Source: an uncultured Massilia sp.
GTDB taxonomy: Bacteria; Pseudomonadota; Gammaproteobacteria; Burkholderiales; Burkholderiaceae_D
Direction of reading: 5' to 3'
Assembly (NCBI RefSeq): GCF_913773735.1
Contig: NZ_CAJYEB010000023.1
Coordinates: forward strand, 310,001 to 374,000
Length of the DNA stretch: 64,000 bases
Shown here: positions 9,801-18,527 of the stretch, piece by piece
How the letters are laid out: the number at the start of each line of letters is the position of its first letter
How positions within the stretch are numbered: the first letter of the stretch is position 1
Translations under genes and position numbers: made by a program
The notes under the pieces: model-generated
Databases searched by the model: none
Told to the model about the DNA's origin: nothing
The model's input: the letters and a program-made list of their open reading frames with translations, nothing else

Positions 9801-10066
9801 GCAAGCTGTCGCCGCGTGGTTCCCTCGGCCGCCTGCCCTGGGAAAAGCGCCTGGACCTGAACGTGGTCTACGCGCCCACCATGCTCAAGGGCCTGGCCGT
9901 GAAGGTCGACGTGTTCAACGCGCTCAACTCGCAACGTCCGATCACCCAGGATTCGACGTACGACGAGGGCGACCAGAACGTGTTGTCCGCGACCTACAAC
10001 GAGTACACGGCCTACCAGGCGCCGCGCTCGATCAAGCTGACCGTCGAGTACAACAAGCGCTTCTGA
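6872..10066 (+). CDS. TonB-dependent receptor 2, with N-terminal carboxypeptidase-regulatory-like domain (Oar type)
   Basis: A 1064-residue outer-membrane protein. A signal peptide (MLKKSVLTHALALAFGG, ending PAMAQ) is followed at about residues 35-100 by a carboxypeptidase-regulatory-like beta-sandwich (TVSGRVEGTPGASVALTNTE, LPPGHYRVDL), then a plug with AVTVTGRRSRIDLTT, and a long barrel ending in KLTVEYNKRF. This order is that of Oar-like receptors, not the classical siderophore receptors. AGGGAA at 6862-6867 precedes the ATG at 6872; an upstream in-frame ATG at 6809 lies before the signal peptide and is rejected. The barrel contains Asp/Asn-rich stretches, for example DDSCDTRP and YDEGDQN. 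Oar-type proteins are linked in other bacteria to protein secretion or uptake of large substrates; the role here is unknown. Confidence 0.9.
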   Translation: MLKKSVLTHALALAFGGTALVVGVMPPAMAQSNATGTVSGRVEGTPGASVALTNTETGLRRTGSVDSLGRFQVTSLPPGHYRVDLIQNGNAVRSTEVDVLLGQGVDASFLNVQAVTVTGRRSRIDLTTAANGVTFTAKELSKLPVQQNLTSIVLLAPNTTKGDPAFGNTASFGGSGVSENAFYLNGFPITNPLSQLGSMELPFGAIQQANVMTGGFGAEFGRSIGGVMAVTSKSGTNTWEAGATYSIEPNSWRASRRNIVYANNGADTDGRIDLRRDNRSTTSRQYGGYVGGPIIQDKLFMFVAADQTLGTDSYLGSASSAAPSTIAESGWNANRTWENRWLGKLDWNITDNHRLEFTTVGDDVRGRYQKYGYVLDSTTATDGLVNLNGHPNNTLYSSAVARNMGPTDAYYPQTPGSKLNTLRYNGQVTDDLTVTALYGVLKTERGTTYEQAGQNTGGAVPPSVSVINYTGGNGRWPAINPDLFRTHNIFPGNRATPGEDQTKAARFDVEYKLGDHKLRAGIDSVKIDVSGAGVATSGGLSWSYRWVGAGNANKSVPLSFSRPAVVANYGGSGLDGYYVRSNIFSSITDASAKQTAQYIEDQWQVTPNLLLNLGLRNDTYSNSNGDGEKFIDMKSQVAPRFSAIWDVNGDKSLKVYGSLGRYYLQLPTSVAARAASRSTYLNQDFTYTGVDPNTGAPTGLVPINTQQSPDGEYNQRKDPRAIVADGLKPNYQDELTIGFDKAWTADFNFGGKVTYRKLGAGIDDSCDTRPILDFAEKNGIDIKSPNAVNCFIFNPGRDVTLWVDGNDAAGNPVVTGKGQYAHFTAAQIAQPKAKRTYAALDMYMEHPMRNGWFGRVNYTLSRSKGNMEGQTRSDTGQTDVGTSAAWDFPEFSPGSDGLLPNDRKHQLKAFGAYQITPELTVGGFATVQSGRPRLCLGTNNQSDGYDEETGLGLDPRFPYNTAYGGPGYGAEYYYCGGKLSPRGSLGRLPWEKRLDLNVVYAPTMLKGLAVKVDVFNALNSQRPITQDSTYDEGDQNVLSATYNEYTAYQAPRSIKLTVEYNKRF

Positions 10067-10104
10067 TTGCGCATCGGCGGCGCCGCCCGGCGCCGCTCGC
10101 GACG

Positions 10105-10130
10105 ACCGCAGCTCCGGCTGCGGTTTTTTT
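10105..10130 (+). terminator. Rho-independent terminator after receptor 2
   Basis: ACCGCAG and CTGCGGT form a stem around CTCCGG, followed by seven T residues, between two convergent genes. Confidence 0.85.
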
Positions 10131-10141
10131 ATGCCTGCGCG

Positions 10142-10870
10142 CTAGATTCCGCCCCATTGCGCCGCCAGGATCGCCAGCGCCGCCAGCCCCGCCGTCTCGG
10201 TGCGCAGCACGCGCGGTCCCATCGACAGGGGCAGGGCGCCGGCGGCGATCGCCGCCGCTTCTTCCTCGTCGCCGAAGCCGCCTTCCGGGCCCACCAGCAG
10301 GCACACGTCCTGCGCCGGATTGGCGCGCGTCCACTGCGCCAGCGAGGCGTCGGCGCGCGGACTGAGCAGGATTCGCACGGCCGCGCCGGCCGGCCGCGCG
10401 ATCCAGCGCCCGACGTCTTCCACCGGCGCCACCTGTGCCAGGCGGTTGCGGCCGCACTGTTCCGACGCGCTCACGACCACGCCCTGCCAGTGCGCCAGCC
10501 GCTTGTCCGCGCGCTCGCCGGACAGCTTGACGACCGAACGGCGCGCCGCCAGCGGCTGGATGGCGGCCACGCCCAGCTCGACCGCCTTCTCGACGATCCA
10601 GTCCATCTTGCTGCCTTCCGGCAGGCCCTGGGCCAGGGTGACGGCGAAGGGCAGTTCGGCTTCCACCGCCTCGTGCGCCAGCACCTCGGCGCTGGCGCGG
10701 CGCTTGCCGATCTCGACCAGGCGGGCGCGCACCTGGCCGCCGGCGCCGTCGAACAGCACGAGCGCGTCGCCCGGCTGCTGGCGCACGACGTGCAGGTGGT
10801 GGGCGACCGTTTCCGGCAGGTCGACGATGCTGCCGGCGACCAGCGGCTGGGGACAGTAAAAGCGTGGCAT
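10142..10870 (-). CDS. rsmE: 16S rRNA (uracil(1498)-N(3))-methyltransferase RsmE
   Basis: A 242-residue protein, the same length as the E. coli enzyme (243). It methylates N3 of U1498 in 16S rRNA using S-adenosylmethionine. The N-terminal part starts with MPRFYCP and forms the PUA-like RNA-binding domain. The C-terminal SPOUT knot shows the diagnostic motif LLVGPEGGFGDEEE and the RVLRTETAGLAAL segment. QGLPEGSKMDWIVEKAVELGV is also typical of the family. The ATG at 10870 is chosen because it gives the family N-terminus; the open frame continues 31 codons upstream without homology. It is divergent from tkt and convergent with receptor 2, which ends 75 bases away. Confidence 0.96.
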   Translation of the reverse strand: MPRFYCPQPLVAGSIVDLPETVAHHLHVVRQQPGDALVLFDGAGGQVRARLVEIGKRRASAEVLAHEAVEAELPFAVTLAQGLPEGSKMDWIVEKAVELGVAAIQPLAARRSVVKLSGERADKRLAHWQGVVVSASEQCGRNRLAQVAPVEDVGRWIARPAGAAVRILLSPRADASLAQWTRANPAQDVCLLVGPEGGFGDEEEAAAIAAGALPLSMGPRVLRTETAGLAALAILAAQWGGI

Positions 10871-11007
10871 GGATGGCAATCCGGAAGGTGGCGAAGCCGG
10901 CATTTTAAATCCTCGCCGGCGCCCTCTGGTAAAATACCCGGTTAAGGCCAGCCGCATGTGCATACATCAGCGCCACCGCTTTCCAATCCTCAGTACTCAC
11001 CGCACCC

Positions 11008-13002
11008 ATGAAATCTCTGCAAACCACCACCCTGATGGCCAACGCGATCCGTGCGCTGGCGATGGACGCCGTCCAGAAAGCCAACTCCGGCCACCCCGGC
11101 ATGCCGATGGGCATGGCCGAGATCGCCGTCGCGCTGTGGGACGGCCACTATCGCCATAACCCGGCCAATCCGGGCTGGATGAACCGCGACCGTTTCCTGC
11201 TGTCGAACGGCCACGGCTCGATGCTGCACTACGCGCTGCTGCACCTGTCGGGCTACGACCTGACCATGGACGACATCCGCAACTTCCGCCAGCTGCACAG
11301 CAAGACCGCGGGCCACCCGGAAGTCGGCATCACCCCGGGCGTGGAAACCACCACCGGCCCGCTGGGCCAGGGCATCGCCAACGCCGTCGGCATGGCGCTG
11401 GCCGAGTGGCTGCTGGCGCGTGAATTCAACCGCCCGGGCTTCGACATCGTCGACCACTACACCTACGCGTTCGTCGGCGACGGCTGCCTGATGGAAGGCA
11501 TCTCGCACGAAGTGGCGTCGCTGGCCGGCACGCTGCGCCTGAACAAGATGATCTGGCTGTACGACGACAACGGCATCTCGATCGACGGCAAGGTCGAAGG
11601 CTGGTTCACCGACGATACCCCGAAGCGCTTCGAAGCCTACGGCTGGAACGTGATCCCGGACGTCGACGGCCACGACGTGGCGGCGGTGGACGCGGCGATC
11701 GCCAGGGCGAAGAACTCGGACCGCCCCACGCTGATCTGCTGCAAGACCATCATCGGCAAGGGCTCGCCCAACCTGCAGGGCGGCGACAAGGTGCACGGCG
11801 CCGCGCTGGGCGAGAAGGAAGTCGCGGCGGTGCGCGAGCACCTGATCTGGGATGCGATCCCGTTCGACATCCCGGCGCCGATCTACGAAGCCTGGGACCA
11901 GAAGCAGAAGGGCGCCGAAGCGCAGGCCGCCTGGGACGCGCTGTTCGCCGGCTACCGCGCGCAGTACCCGGAACTGGCCGCCGAATTCGAGCGCCGCATG
12001 AAGAACGAACTGCCGGGCCAGTTCGAAGCCACGCTGGCCGCCGCCATCGCCGCCACCGTCGAGAAGAAGGAAACCATCGCCACCCGCAAGGCCAGCCAGA
12101 ACGCGATCCAGGCGCTGGCGCCGGTGCTGCCGGAATTCCTGGGCGGCTCGGCCGACCTGACCGGCTCGAACCTGACCAACTGGAAGGAATCGATCGCGCT
12201 GCGCTCGGGCACCCCGGGCAACCACGTCAACTACGGCGTGCGCGAGTTCGGCATGTCGGCCATCATGAACGGCGTCGCCCTGCACGGCGGCTTCATCCCG
12301 TTCGGCGCGACCTTCCTGACCTTCTCGGACTACAGCCGCAACGCGCTGCGCATGGCCGCGCTGATGAAGATCCGTTCGCTGTTCGTGTTCACCCACGATT
12401 CGATCGGCCTGGGCGAAGACGGCCCGACCCACCAGTCGGTCGAACACGTCTCGTCGCTGCGCCTGATCCCGAACCTGGACAACTGGCGTCCGTGCGACAC
12501 CACCGAATCGATGGTAGCCTGGGGCGAGTCGCTCAAGCGCAAGGACGGCCCGTCCACGCTGATCTTCTCGCGCCAGAACCTGCCGTACATGGAACGCGAC
12601 GCCGCCACCGTGGCGAACGTCGCCCGCGGCGGCTACGTGCTGCGCGACGTCGCCAATCCGCGCGCCGTGCTGATCGCCACCGGCTCCGAAGTCGAGCTGG
12701 CCGTCAAGGCCGCCGAGGCGCTGGCCGGCCAGGGCATCCAGGTGCGCGTGGTCTCGATGCCGTCGACCGACGTGTTCGAGCGCCAGGACGCCGCCTACAA
12801 GGCCGCCGTATTGGGCAAGGGTATCCCGCGCGTGGCGGTGGAAGCCGGCGTGACCGACTTCTGGTACAAGTACGTCGGCCTGGAAGGCGCCGTGGTCGGT
12901 ATCGACACCTTCGGCGAATCGGCGCCGGCGCCGGTGCTGTTCAAGCACTTCGGCTTCACGGTCGAGAACGTCGTCGGCAAGGTCAAGTCGGTGCTGGCGT
13001 AA
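11008..13002 (+). CDS. tkt: Transketolase
   Basis: A 664-residue cytosolic, thiamine-diphosphate-dependent enzyme that moves two-carbon ketol units in the pentose phosphate pathway. The N-terminal domain carries [16 protein letters not shown] and the cofactor/metal motif [13 protein letters not shown] followed by YDDN. The middle domain carries SADLTGSN and [17 protein letters not shown], the latter containing catalytic His/Glu positions. The C-terminal domain ([12 protein letters not shown]) is complete. Length and ends agree with family members. The gene is followed after 99 bases by gap, so the two central-carbon genes probably share control. An AT-rich TAAAAT at 10930-10935 may be part of its promoter. 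Confidence 0.97.
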   Translation: MKSLQTTTLMANAIRALAMDAVQKANSGHPGMPMGMAEIAVALWDGHYRHNPANPGWMNRDRFLLSNGHGSMLHYALLHLSGYDLTMDDIRNFRQLHSKTAGHPEVGITPGVETTTGPLGQGIANAVGMALAEWLLAREFNRPGFDIVDHYTYAFVGDGCLMEGISHEVASLAGTLRLNKMIWLYDDNGISIDGKVEGWFTDDTPKRFEAYGWNVIPDVDGHDVAAVDAAIARAKNSDRPTLICCKTIIGKGSPNLQGGDKVHGAALGEKEVAAVREHLIWDAIPFDIPAPIYEAWDQKQKGAEAQAAWDALFAGYRAQYPELAAEFERRMKNELPGQFEATLAAAIAATVEKKETIATRKASQNAIQALAPVLPEFLGGSADLTGSNLTNWKESIALRSGTPGNHVNYGVREFGMSAIMNGVALHGGFIPFGATFLTFSDYSRNALRMAALMKIRSLFVFTHDSIGLGEDGPTHQSVEHVSSLRLIPNLDNWRPCDTTESMVAWGESLKRKDGPSTLIFSRQNLPYMERDAATVANVARGGYVLRDVANPRAVLIATGSEVELAVKAAEALAGQGIQVRVVSMPSTDVFERQDAAYKAAVLGKGIPRVAVEAGVTDFWYKYVGLEGAVVGIDTFGESAPAPVLFKHFGFTVENVVGKVKSVLA

Positions 13003-13101
13003 GCCATCCCGCATCCGCCGCACGGTCTTGGGGACGGAATCGTGCGGCGGCGTTTCGCGCTATGCTTCGAAGATAAGATTTTTTTCAATCAGGAGTGATA
13101 C

Positions 13102-14112
13102 ATGACGATCAAGGTAGCAATCAACGGTTATGGCCGTATCGGCCGCAATGTGCTGCGCGCTTTCTACGAAGGCGGCAAGAAGCAGGACATCCAGATCGTG
13201 GCGATTAACGACCTCGGCAATTCCGAGTCGAACGCCCACCTGACCCGCTACGATACCACCCACGGCAAGTTCCCCGGCACCGTCGAAGTCGACGGCGACT
13301 TCATGATCGTCAACGGCGACCGCATCCGCGTGTTCGCGCAGCGCAACCCGGCCGAGATCCCGTGGGGCGAACTGGGCGTGGACGTCGTGCTCGAGTGCAC
13401 CGGCTTCTTCACCACCAAGGAAAAGGCGTCGGCCCACCTGAAGGGCGGCGCCAAGAAGGTCATCATCTCGGCCCCGGGCGGCAAGGACGTCGACGCCACC
13501 ATCGTGTACGGCGTCAACCACGACGTGCTGAAAGCCTCGGACACCGTGATCTCGAACGCGTCCTGCACCACCAACTGCCTGGCCCCGCTGGTCAAGCCGC
13601 TGAACGATGCGATCGGCCTGGAAAACGGCCTGATGACCACCGTCCACGCCTACACCAACGACCAGGTGCTGACCGACGTGATGCACGAAGACCTGCGCCG
13701 CGCCCGTTCGGCCACGCACTCGATGATCCCGACCAAGACCGGCGCCGCCGCCGCGGTCGGCCTGGTGCTGCCGGAACTGAACGGCAAGCTGGACGGCTAC
13801 GCGATCCGCGTGCCAACCATCAACGTGTCGATCGTCGACCTGTCCTTCATCGCCAAGCGCGACACCACCGTCGACGAGATCAACGGCCTGATGAAGGCCG
13901 CCGCCGACGGTCCGCTGGCCGGCATCCTGACCTACAACACGGCGCCGCTGGTCTCGGTGGACTACAACCACAACCCGGCATCGTCGAACTTCGACGCCAC
14001 CCTGACGAAAGTCTCGGGCCGCCTGGTGAAGGTCTCGTCCTGGTACGACAACGAGTGGGGCTTCAGCAACCGCATGCTGGACACCACCGTGGCCCTGATG
14101 AACGCCAAGTAA
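13102..14112 (+). CDS. gap: Glyceraldehyde-3-phosphate dehydrogenase, type I
   Basis: A 336-residue NAD(P)-dependent glycolytic/gluconeogenic enzyme converting glyceraldehyde 3-phosphate and phosphate to 1,3-bisphosphoglycerate. The Rossmann start [19 protein letters not shown] is at the N-terminus. The catalytic [13 protein letters not shown] has its nucleophile at about Cys155. The substrate-binding [14 protein letters not shown] and the C-terminal [13 protein letters not shown] are intact. AGGAG at 13091-13095 precedes the ATG by six bases. A TATGCT box at 13061-13066 could be a gene-specific -10. It lies downstream of tkt and ends at a strong terminator. Confidence 0.97.
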   Translation: MTIKVAINGYGRIGRNVLRAFYEGGKKQDIQIVAINDLGNSESNAHLTRYDTTHGKFPGTVEVDGDFMIVNGDRIRVFAQRNPAEIPWGELGVDVVLECTGFFTTKEKASAHLKGGAKKVIISAPGGKDVDATIVYGVNHDVLKASDTVISNASCTTNCLAPLVKPLNDAIGLENGLMTTVHAYTNDQVLTDVMHEDLRRARSATHSMIPTKTGAAAAVGLVLPELNGKLDGYAIRVPTINVSIVDLSFIAKRDTTVDEINGLMKAAADGPLAGILTYNTAPLVSVDYNHNPASSNFDATLTKVSGRLVKVSSWYDNEWGFSNRMLDTTVALMNAK

Positions 14113-14132
14113 TTCCGGCGATTGCGCCATGC

Positions 14133-14159
14133 AACGCTCCTTCGGGAGCGTTTTTTTTT
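14133..14159 (+). terminator. Rho-independent terminator after gap
   Basis: AACGCTCC and GGAGCGTT form a stem with a TTCG tetraloop, followed by a run of nine T residues. Confidence 0.95.
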
Positions 14160-14548
14160 GGCCGATCGCATGCCGGCGTGCGTGGTGCAGCGCGCCATCG
14201 ACGGCGGGGCAGGCCAGCCGGTCGGCGATCCGTTCCGTGCCTCGATGCACCGTTGCGGTGCGTCATGCACATCCGCCGGGCGACGCCGCACCGATGTAAC
14301 ACGTACAACGCTTTTTCATGGACATGGTGCGCCGCATCAATCTAGCAAAACTTTATGAGGCGAAGTTAAGAATATACGGTGAAAAATTGCGCAAATGCAG
14401 AATGGCGCATATTTACGTGTATCGTAAAAGATACATATGCGGACATTTCATGAAGATGTTATAAAAAAATATTTCGCTTTACTCATCTCCTTTGGCACAC
14501 TCGATCTGTGCAGTATGCACGTCGAAAATAAAATTCGTGAAGAGAGAG
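14160..14548. other. Intergenic region upstream of receptor 3
   Basis: No gene is seen. The first 170 bases are GC-rich and the remainder is AT-rich. At 14418-14435 a perfect 6-bp inverted repeat (TGTATC, six-base spacer, GATACA) runs directly into CATATGC (14434-14440), about 110 bases before the receptor start. A second GCGCATAT is at 14405-14412. These are the best candidates for promoter or operator elements. Confidence 0.5.
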
Positions 14549-17476
14549 ATGACCTTGGAAAAACAGTTTCTGCTGAAACCCAGCGTAATCGCTGTGCTGC
14601 TGGCCCTGGGAACCGCCCCGTATGCCGTAGCCCAGACCAGCGCGACCAGCGCCACCCCGACCGGCCAGAGCGGCGCGACGACCACCGCGCCCGCAACGGT
14701 CTATGTGACTGGTTCCAACATCAAGCGCACCGACAAGGAAGGCACGTCGCCGGTCAGCGTCGTGACCGCCCAGGACATCAAGAACACGGGCGCCACCTCG
14801 GTCTCGGACCTGATGAAGTACATCCCGTCGATGGGTACCGACGGCAACCAGGACTTCGGCAGCGGCTCGGGCTTCGCCAAGGGCGCCTCCACCGCCTCGC
14901 TGCGCGGCCTGGGTTCCTCGTCGACCCTGGTCCTGCTGAACGGCCGCCGCATCACCCCGGCGCCGTACGCCGACCCGAACGCCGGCAACTCGGTCATCTA
15001 TGACCTGAACTCGATCCCGGTCGCGGCCATCGAACGCATCGAGGTGCTGCAGGACGGCGCCTCGGCCGTCTACGGTTCCGACGCGATCGCCGGCGTCATC
15101 AACTTCATCCTGAAGTCGAGCTACGAAGGCGCCGAGATCTCGGCGCGCGGCGGCGCCAACGACGACGGCAACTTCCGCAAGAAGGGCTTCAACGGCATCT
15201 GGGGCAAGGGCGACCTGGAAAACGACGGCTACTCCTTCATGATCACCGGCGACTTCAGCCAGCGCGACCGTACCAAGCGCCGCGACGCCACCGACATCGA
15301 GTACGAGCAGTACCAGATCATGAACGGCCGCTTCAAGTCGAACTACTCGAGCACCGTCTCGCGCTACGCGACCTATTTCCGCGAAACCCGTCCAGGCAGC
15401 AACAGCTTCGGCGTGACCCAGGCGACCGCGCCCAACAACATGCGTTTCGACACCAGCTGCCCGACCTCGCAGCAACTGGTGGGCAGCACCGCGCTCGGCC
15501 TGCTGCCGACCAGCGTCTACCTCGGCCGCACGTTCTGTAACTACGATGCCGACCAGTTCCTGGAAGCCCAGGGCTGGGGCCGCGACATCAACGTCATCAG
15601 CCATGGCGAGATCAAGGTCGGCAACACCGGCATCGTCGGCTTCGCCGACGTGAACTACTCGCGCGTCGAGCGCGAGTACACCGGCGCGCCGATCACGATC
15701 GGCACCACCAGCGTCACCAACTTCACGAATTCGGGCGTTACCACGCCGTTCCAGGCGATCCTGCCGATCGGCCACCCGGACAACCCGTTCACCGATGCGC
15801 GTTCCTCGGTCCAGTACCGCTTCGACAACCTGCGTGGCGGCTCGGCCAGCAAGAACGACGGCGTCCGCGTCGTCGCCGGTTTCCGCGGCAGCAACTTCGG
15901 CTGGGACTGGGAAACCGCCGGCCTGTGGAACCGTTCGGAGCGCGACGACGTCACCTACGGCCGCCTGTACCTGCCGGTGCTGCGCACGCTGGTGACCCAG
16001 AACCGTTCGCTGGCGTCGCTGAATGCCGACCCGAACCTGGGCCACGACGTCATCGCCAACAACAAGTCGCAGATCTCGCAATGGGACGCCAAGGCCACGA
16101 CCGAATTCGGCCAGCTGCCGGGCGGTAAGATCGGCGTCGCCGTCGGTGGCGAGATCCGCCGCGAGACGATCAACCTGAACCCGGATCCGCTGGTCGCCTC
16201 GGGCCAGATCTACGGCCTGGCCAACACCATCCTGGACAGCGGCCGTACCGTCAAGTCGGCGTTCGTCGAATTCCGCACCCCGGTCCTGAAGAACCTCGAG
16301 TTCGACTTCGCCGGCCGCGTCGACAAGTACCCGAACATCAAGACCAACTTCGTGCCGAAGGTCGGCGGCAAGTGGACCATCAACGATACGTTCGCGGTCC
16401 GCGGCACCTATGCCGAGGGCTTCCGCGCACCGTCGCTGAGCCAGGTCGTGGCCGGCGGCGCCCAGTACTTCCTGAGCGGCGTGTGGGATCCGAAGCGTTG
16501 CGGTCCGGACCACCAGACCCCGCTGCCGGGTGGCGGCACCACCCAGGACTGCTCGCGCAGCATCGCCGGCACCGGCGGCTTCAACCCGGACCTGAAGCCG
16601 GAAGAATCGAAGAGCTACAACATCGGCCTGATCTTCTCGCCGACCAGCTACTTCGACATGACGGTGGACTTCTTCAACATCAAGCGCCGCAACGAGATCG
16701 TGCTGGGCACGTCGGACCAGGCGCTGAAGGACGAAGACCGCTTCCCGCAGAACGTGACGCGCGATACCAACCCGGCCAGCTTCCTGGTCGACGCGGCCGG
16801 CAACCCGATCCCGGGCACCGGTTCGCTGCTGATGGTGGCGACCCCGTGGCGCAACCAGGGCAAGACCGAGCTGGGCGGCGTCGACCTCGAAGCACGCCTG
16901 CGCAACAAGCTGGGCGAGTGGGGTTCGCTGTCGACCACGCTGCGCTCGACCTACGTGCAGACCTACAAGATCTGGCAGAACGAAGGCGACCCGGTCCACA
17001 ACGTGGCCGGCACCCAGCCGGGCCTGAGCGACTGGCTGCTGTCCACCGGCACCCAGATGCCGCGCTGGAAGACCACGCTGTCGAGCACCTGGACCCGTGG
17101 CGACCACATCGTCAGCGCGGCGCTGAACTACGTGAGCCCGATCTCGCTGCTGCGTCGCTACGACGGCGAGACGACCTACGCGCAGCCGTTCTGCCACTAC
17201 GGCACCCGCAAGCCGACCGACGCGGCGCCGGACCGCGATACGTCGAACTCGCTGTACGAGACGTTCTACCCGCAGTGCGCGATCAAGGAGTGGACGACCA
17301 TCAACGTGGGCTATACGTACACCGGCTTCCGTAACTGGACCCTCAGCGCCAACGTGCAGAACCTGTTCGACACCAAGGCGCCGTACGATCCGACCAACAC
17401 GACCGCCGGCTTCAACGAAGACCTGCACAACCCGTACGGCCGCTACTTCAACTTCAGCGCACGCTACAAGTTCTGA
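14549..17476 (+). CDS. TonB-dependent receptor 3
   Basis: A 975-residue outer-membrane receptor. The signal peptide (MTLEKQFLLKPSVIAVLLAL, ending YAVAQ) is followed by a Thr/Ala/Ser-rich linker, the plug start VYVTGSNIKRTDKEGTSPVS, the block ASLRGLGSSSTLVLLNGRRI and RIEVLQDGASAVYGSDAIAG. The barrel ends in YFNFSARYKF. The ATG at 14549 is chosen because it begins the signal peptide and follows the purine-rich GAAGAGAGAG; an in-frame ATG at 14492 adds 19 residues with no signal character. Cysteine pairs in barrel loops (SCPTSQ/TFCNYD and RCGPDH/DCSRS) suggest disulfide-closed extracellular loops. Neighbours gap and map give no substrate hint. Confidence 0.92.
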   Translation: MTLEKQFLLKPSVIAVLLALGTAPYAVAQTSATSATPTGQSGATTTAPATVYVTGSNIKRTDKEGTSPVSVVTAQDIKNTGATSVSDLMKYIPSMGTDGNQDFGSGSGFAKGASTASLRGLGSSSTLVLLNGRRITPAPYADPNAGNSVIYDLNSIPVAAIERIEVLQDGASAVYGSDAIAGVINFILKSSYEGAEISARGGANDDGNFRKKGFNGIWGKGDLENDGYSFMITGDFSQRDRTKRRDATDIEYEQYQIMNGRFKSNYSSTVSRYATYFRETRPGSNSFGVTQATAPNNMRFDTSCPTSQQLVGSTALGLLPTSVYLGRTFCNYDADQFLEAQGWGRDINVISHGEIKVGNTGIVGFADVNYSRVEREYTGAPITIGTTSVTNFTNSGVTTPFQAILPIGHPDNPFTDARSSVQYRFDNLRGGSASKNDGVRVVAGFRGSNFGWDWETAGLWNRSERDDVTYGRLYLPVLRTLVTQNRSLASLNADPNLGHDVIANNKSQISQWDAKATTEFGQLPGGKIGVAVGGEIRRETINLNPDPLVASGQIYGLANTILDSGRTVKSAFVEFRTPVLKNLEFDFAGRVDKYPNIKTNFVPKVGGKWTINDTFAVRGTYAEGFRAPSLSQVVAGGAQYFLSGVWDPKRCGPDHQTPLPGGGTTQDCSRSIAGTGGFNPDLKPEESKSYNIGLIFSPTSYFDMTVDFFNIKRRNEIVLGTSDQALKDEDRFPQNVTRDTNPASFLVDAAGNPIPGTGSLLMVATPWRNQGKTELGGVDLEARLRNKLGEWGSLSTTLRSTYVQTYKIWQNEGDPVHNVAGTQPGLSDWLLSTGTQMPRWKTTLSSTWTRGDHIVSAALNYVSPISLLRRYDGETTYAQPFCHYGTRKPTDAAPDRDTSNSLYETFYPQCAIKEWTTINVGYTYTGFRNWTLSANVQNLFDTKAPYDPTNTTAGFNEDLHNPYGRYFNFSARYKF

Positions 17477-17520
17477 TAGCGCCGCTGCAACCGCCGCCCG
17501 GCCCGCCGGGCGGCGGCGGC

Positions 17521-17558
17521 AAAAAAGCCCGCCGGTTCGCACCGGCGGGCTTTTTTTT
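17521..17558. terminator. Bidirectional rho-independent terminator between receptor 3 and map
   Basis: A perfect stem GCCCGCCGGT/ACCGGCGGGC with loop TCGC is flanked by six A residues on the left and eight T residues on the right. It can therefore stop transcription of receptor 3 (plus) and of map (minus). Confidence 0.95.
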
Positions 17559-17597
17559 GGGTCAGAGCCCGGTGTTGATGTCAAAGGGCTCTGACCC
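17559..17597. repeat. Inverted repeat GGGTCAGAGCCC / GGGCTCTGACCC
   Basis: Twelve bases at 17559-17570 are exactly complementary to 17586-17597 around a 15-base spacer. The element lies between the terminator and the end of map. A related half (GGCTCTGACCCCGGTTT) recurs at 46433-46449. This suggests a dispersed short palindromic repeat family, not a second terminator, because no T run follows. Confidence 0.7.
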
Positions 17598-17612
17598 TGG
17601 TTTTGCTTGAGT

Positions 17613-18374
17613 TTACTTCGGCCAGGGCGTCAGGATCTCGAACCCGTTTTTGGTCACCGCGATCATGTGCTCCCACTGCGCCGACAGCGAGCGGTCGCGC
17701 GTGACCACCGTCCAGCCGTCGTCGAGCTGTTCGACGTCGGCCTCGCCCAGGTTGATCATCGGCTCGACGGTGAAGGTCATGCCTTCCTTGAGCAGCAGCC
17801 CGGTGTTGGGGCGGCCGTAGTGCAGCACTTGCGGATCCTCGTGGTAGACCTTGCCGATGCCGTGGCCGCAGTATTCGCGCACCACCGAGTAGCCGGCGCC
17901 TTCGGCCAGCTTCTGGATCGCGTGGCCGACGTCGCCCAGGCGCGCGCCCGGACGCACGGCGCGGATGCCGGCCATCATCGCGTCGTAAGTGGTGTCGACC
18001 AGCTTCTGCGCCTCGGGGCGCGGGGTGCCGGCGAAGAACATGCGGCTGGTGTCGCCGTGCCAGCCGTCCTTGATCACGGTGACGTCGATGTTGATGATGT
18101 CGCCGTCCTGCAGGATCTCGGTCTCGCTCGGGATGCCGTGGCAGACCACGCCGTTGACCGAGGTGCACAGCGTCTTCGGAAAGCCGTGGTAGCCGACGTT
18201 GGCCGGCGTGGCCTTCTGCACCTTGCGGATGTAGTCGTTGCAGCGGCGGTCGAGTTCCTCGGTCGAGACACCGGGGACGACGTATTCCTTGATCATTTCC
18301 AGCACTTCGGCCGCCAGGCGGCCGGAGACGCGCATCTTGCCGATGTCCTTGTCGTTCTTGAGTTTGATTGCCAT
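17613..18374 (-). CDS. map: Type I methionine aminopeptidase
   Basis: A 253-residue cytosolic metalloenzyme that removes initiator methionine from nascent proteins. The five metal ligands can be placed: two Asp in NIDVTVIKDGWHGDTSRMF, His in YCGHGIGKVYHEDP, Glu in FTVEPMINLG and Glu in QWEHMIAVT. The substrate-binding His is in VCHGIPSE. The ATG at 18374 (MAIKLKNDKDIGKMR) matches the normal type I start; 44 further open codons upstream show no homology. The gene stands alone here rather than next to rpsB or glnD, between two receptor genes. Confidence 0.96.
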   Translation of the reverse strand: MAIKLKNDKDIGKMRVSGRLAAEVLEMIKEYVVPGVSTEELDRRCNDYIRKVQKATPANVGYHGFPKTLCTSVNGVVCHGIPSETEILQDGDIINIDVTVIKDGWHGDTSRMFFAGTPRPEAQKLVDTTYDAMMAGIRAVRPGARLGDVGHAIQKLAEGAGYSVVREYCGHGIGKVYHEDPQVLHYGRPNTGLLLKEGMTFTVEPMINLGEADVEQLDDGWTVVTRDRSLSAQWEHMIAVTKNGFEILTPWPK

Positions 18375-18454
18375 GGTTCGTAGGGGATAGGGCCGCCGCG
18401 CGGGCGGCAAACCGCTCATGATACCGCGTCGCGCGCGCTGGCGGACGGCACCAT

Positions 18455-18488
18455 GAAAAATGCCCGCCGGGCGGACCCGGCGGGCATC
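18455..18488 (-). terminator. Rho-independent terminator after receptor 4
   Basis: On the minus strand ATGCCCGCCGGG pairs with CCCGGCGGGCAT and is followed by TTTTTC. It lies 40 bases beyond the receptor stop. Twenty bases (ATGAAAAATGCCCGCCGGGC, plus strand) are identical to the terminator of receptor 5. Confidence 0.9.
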
Positions 18489-18527
18489 GGTCAGGTTCTC
18501 ATGCAAGCGGCTCGCAGGCCGCCGTCA

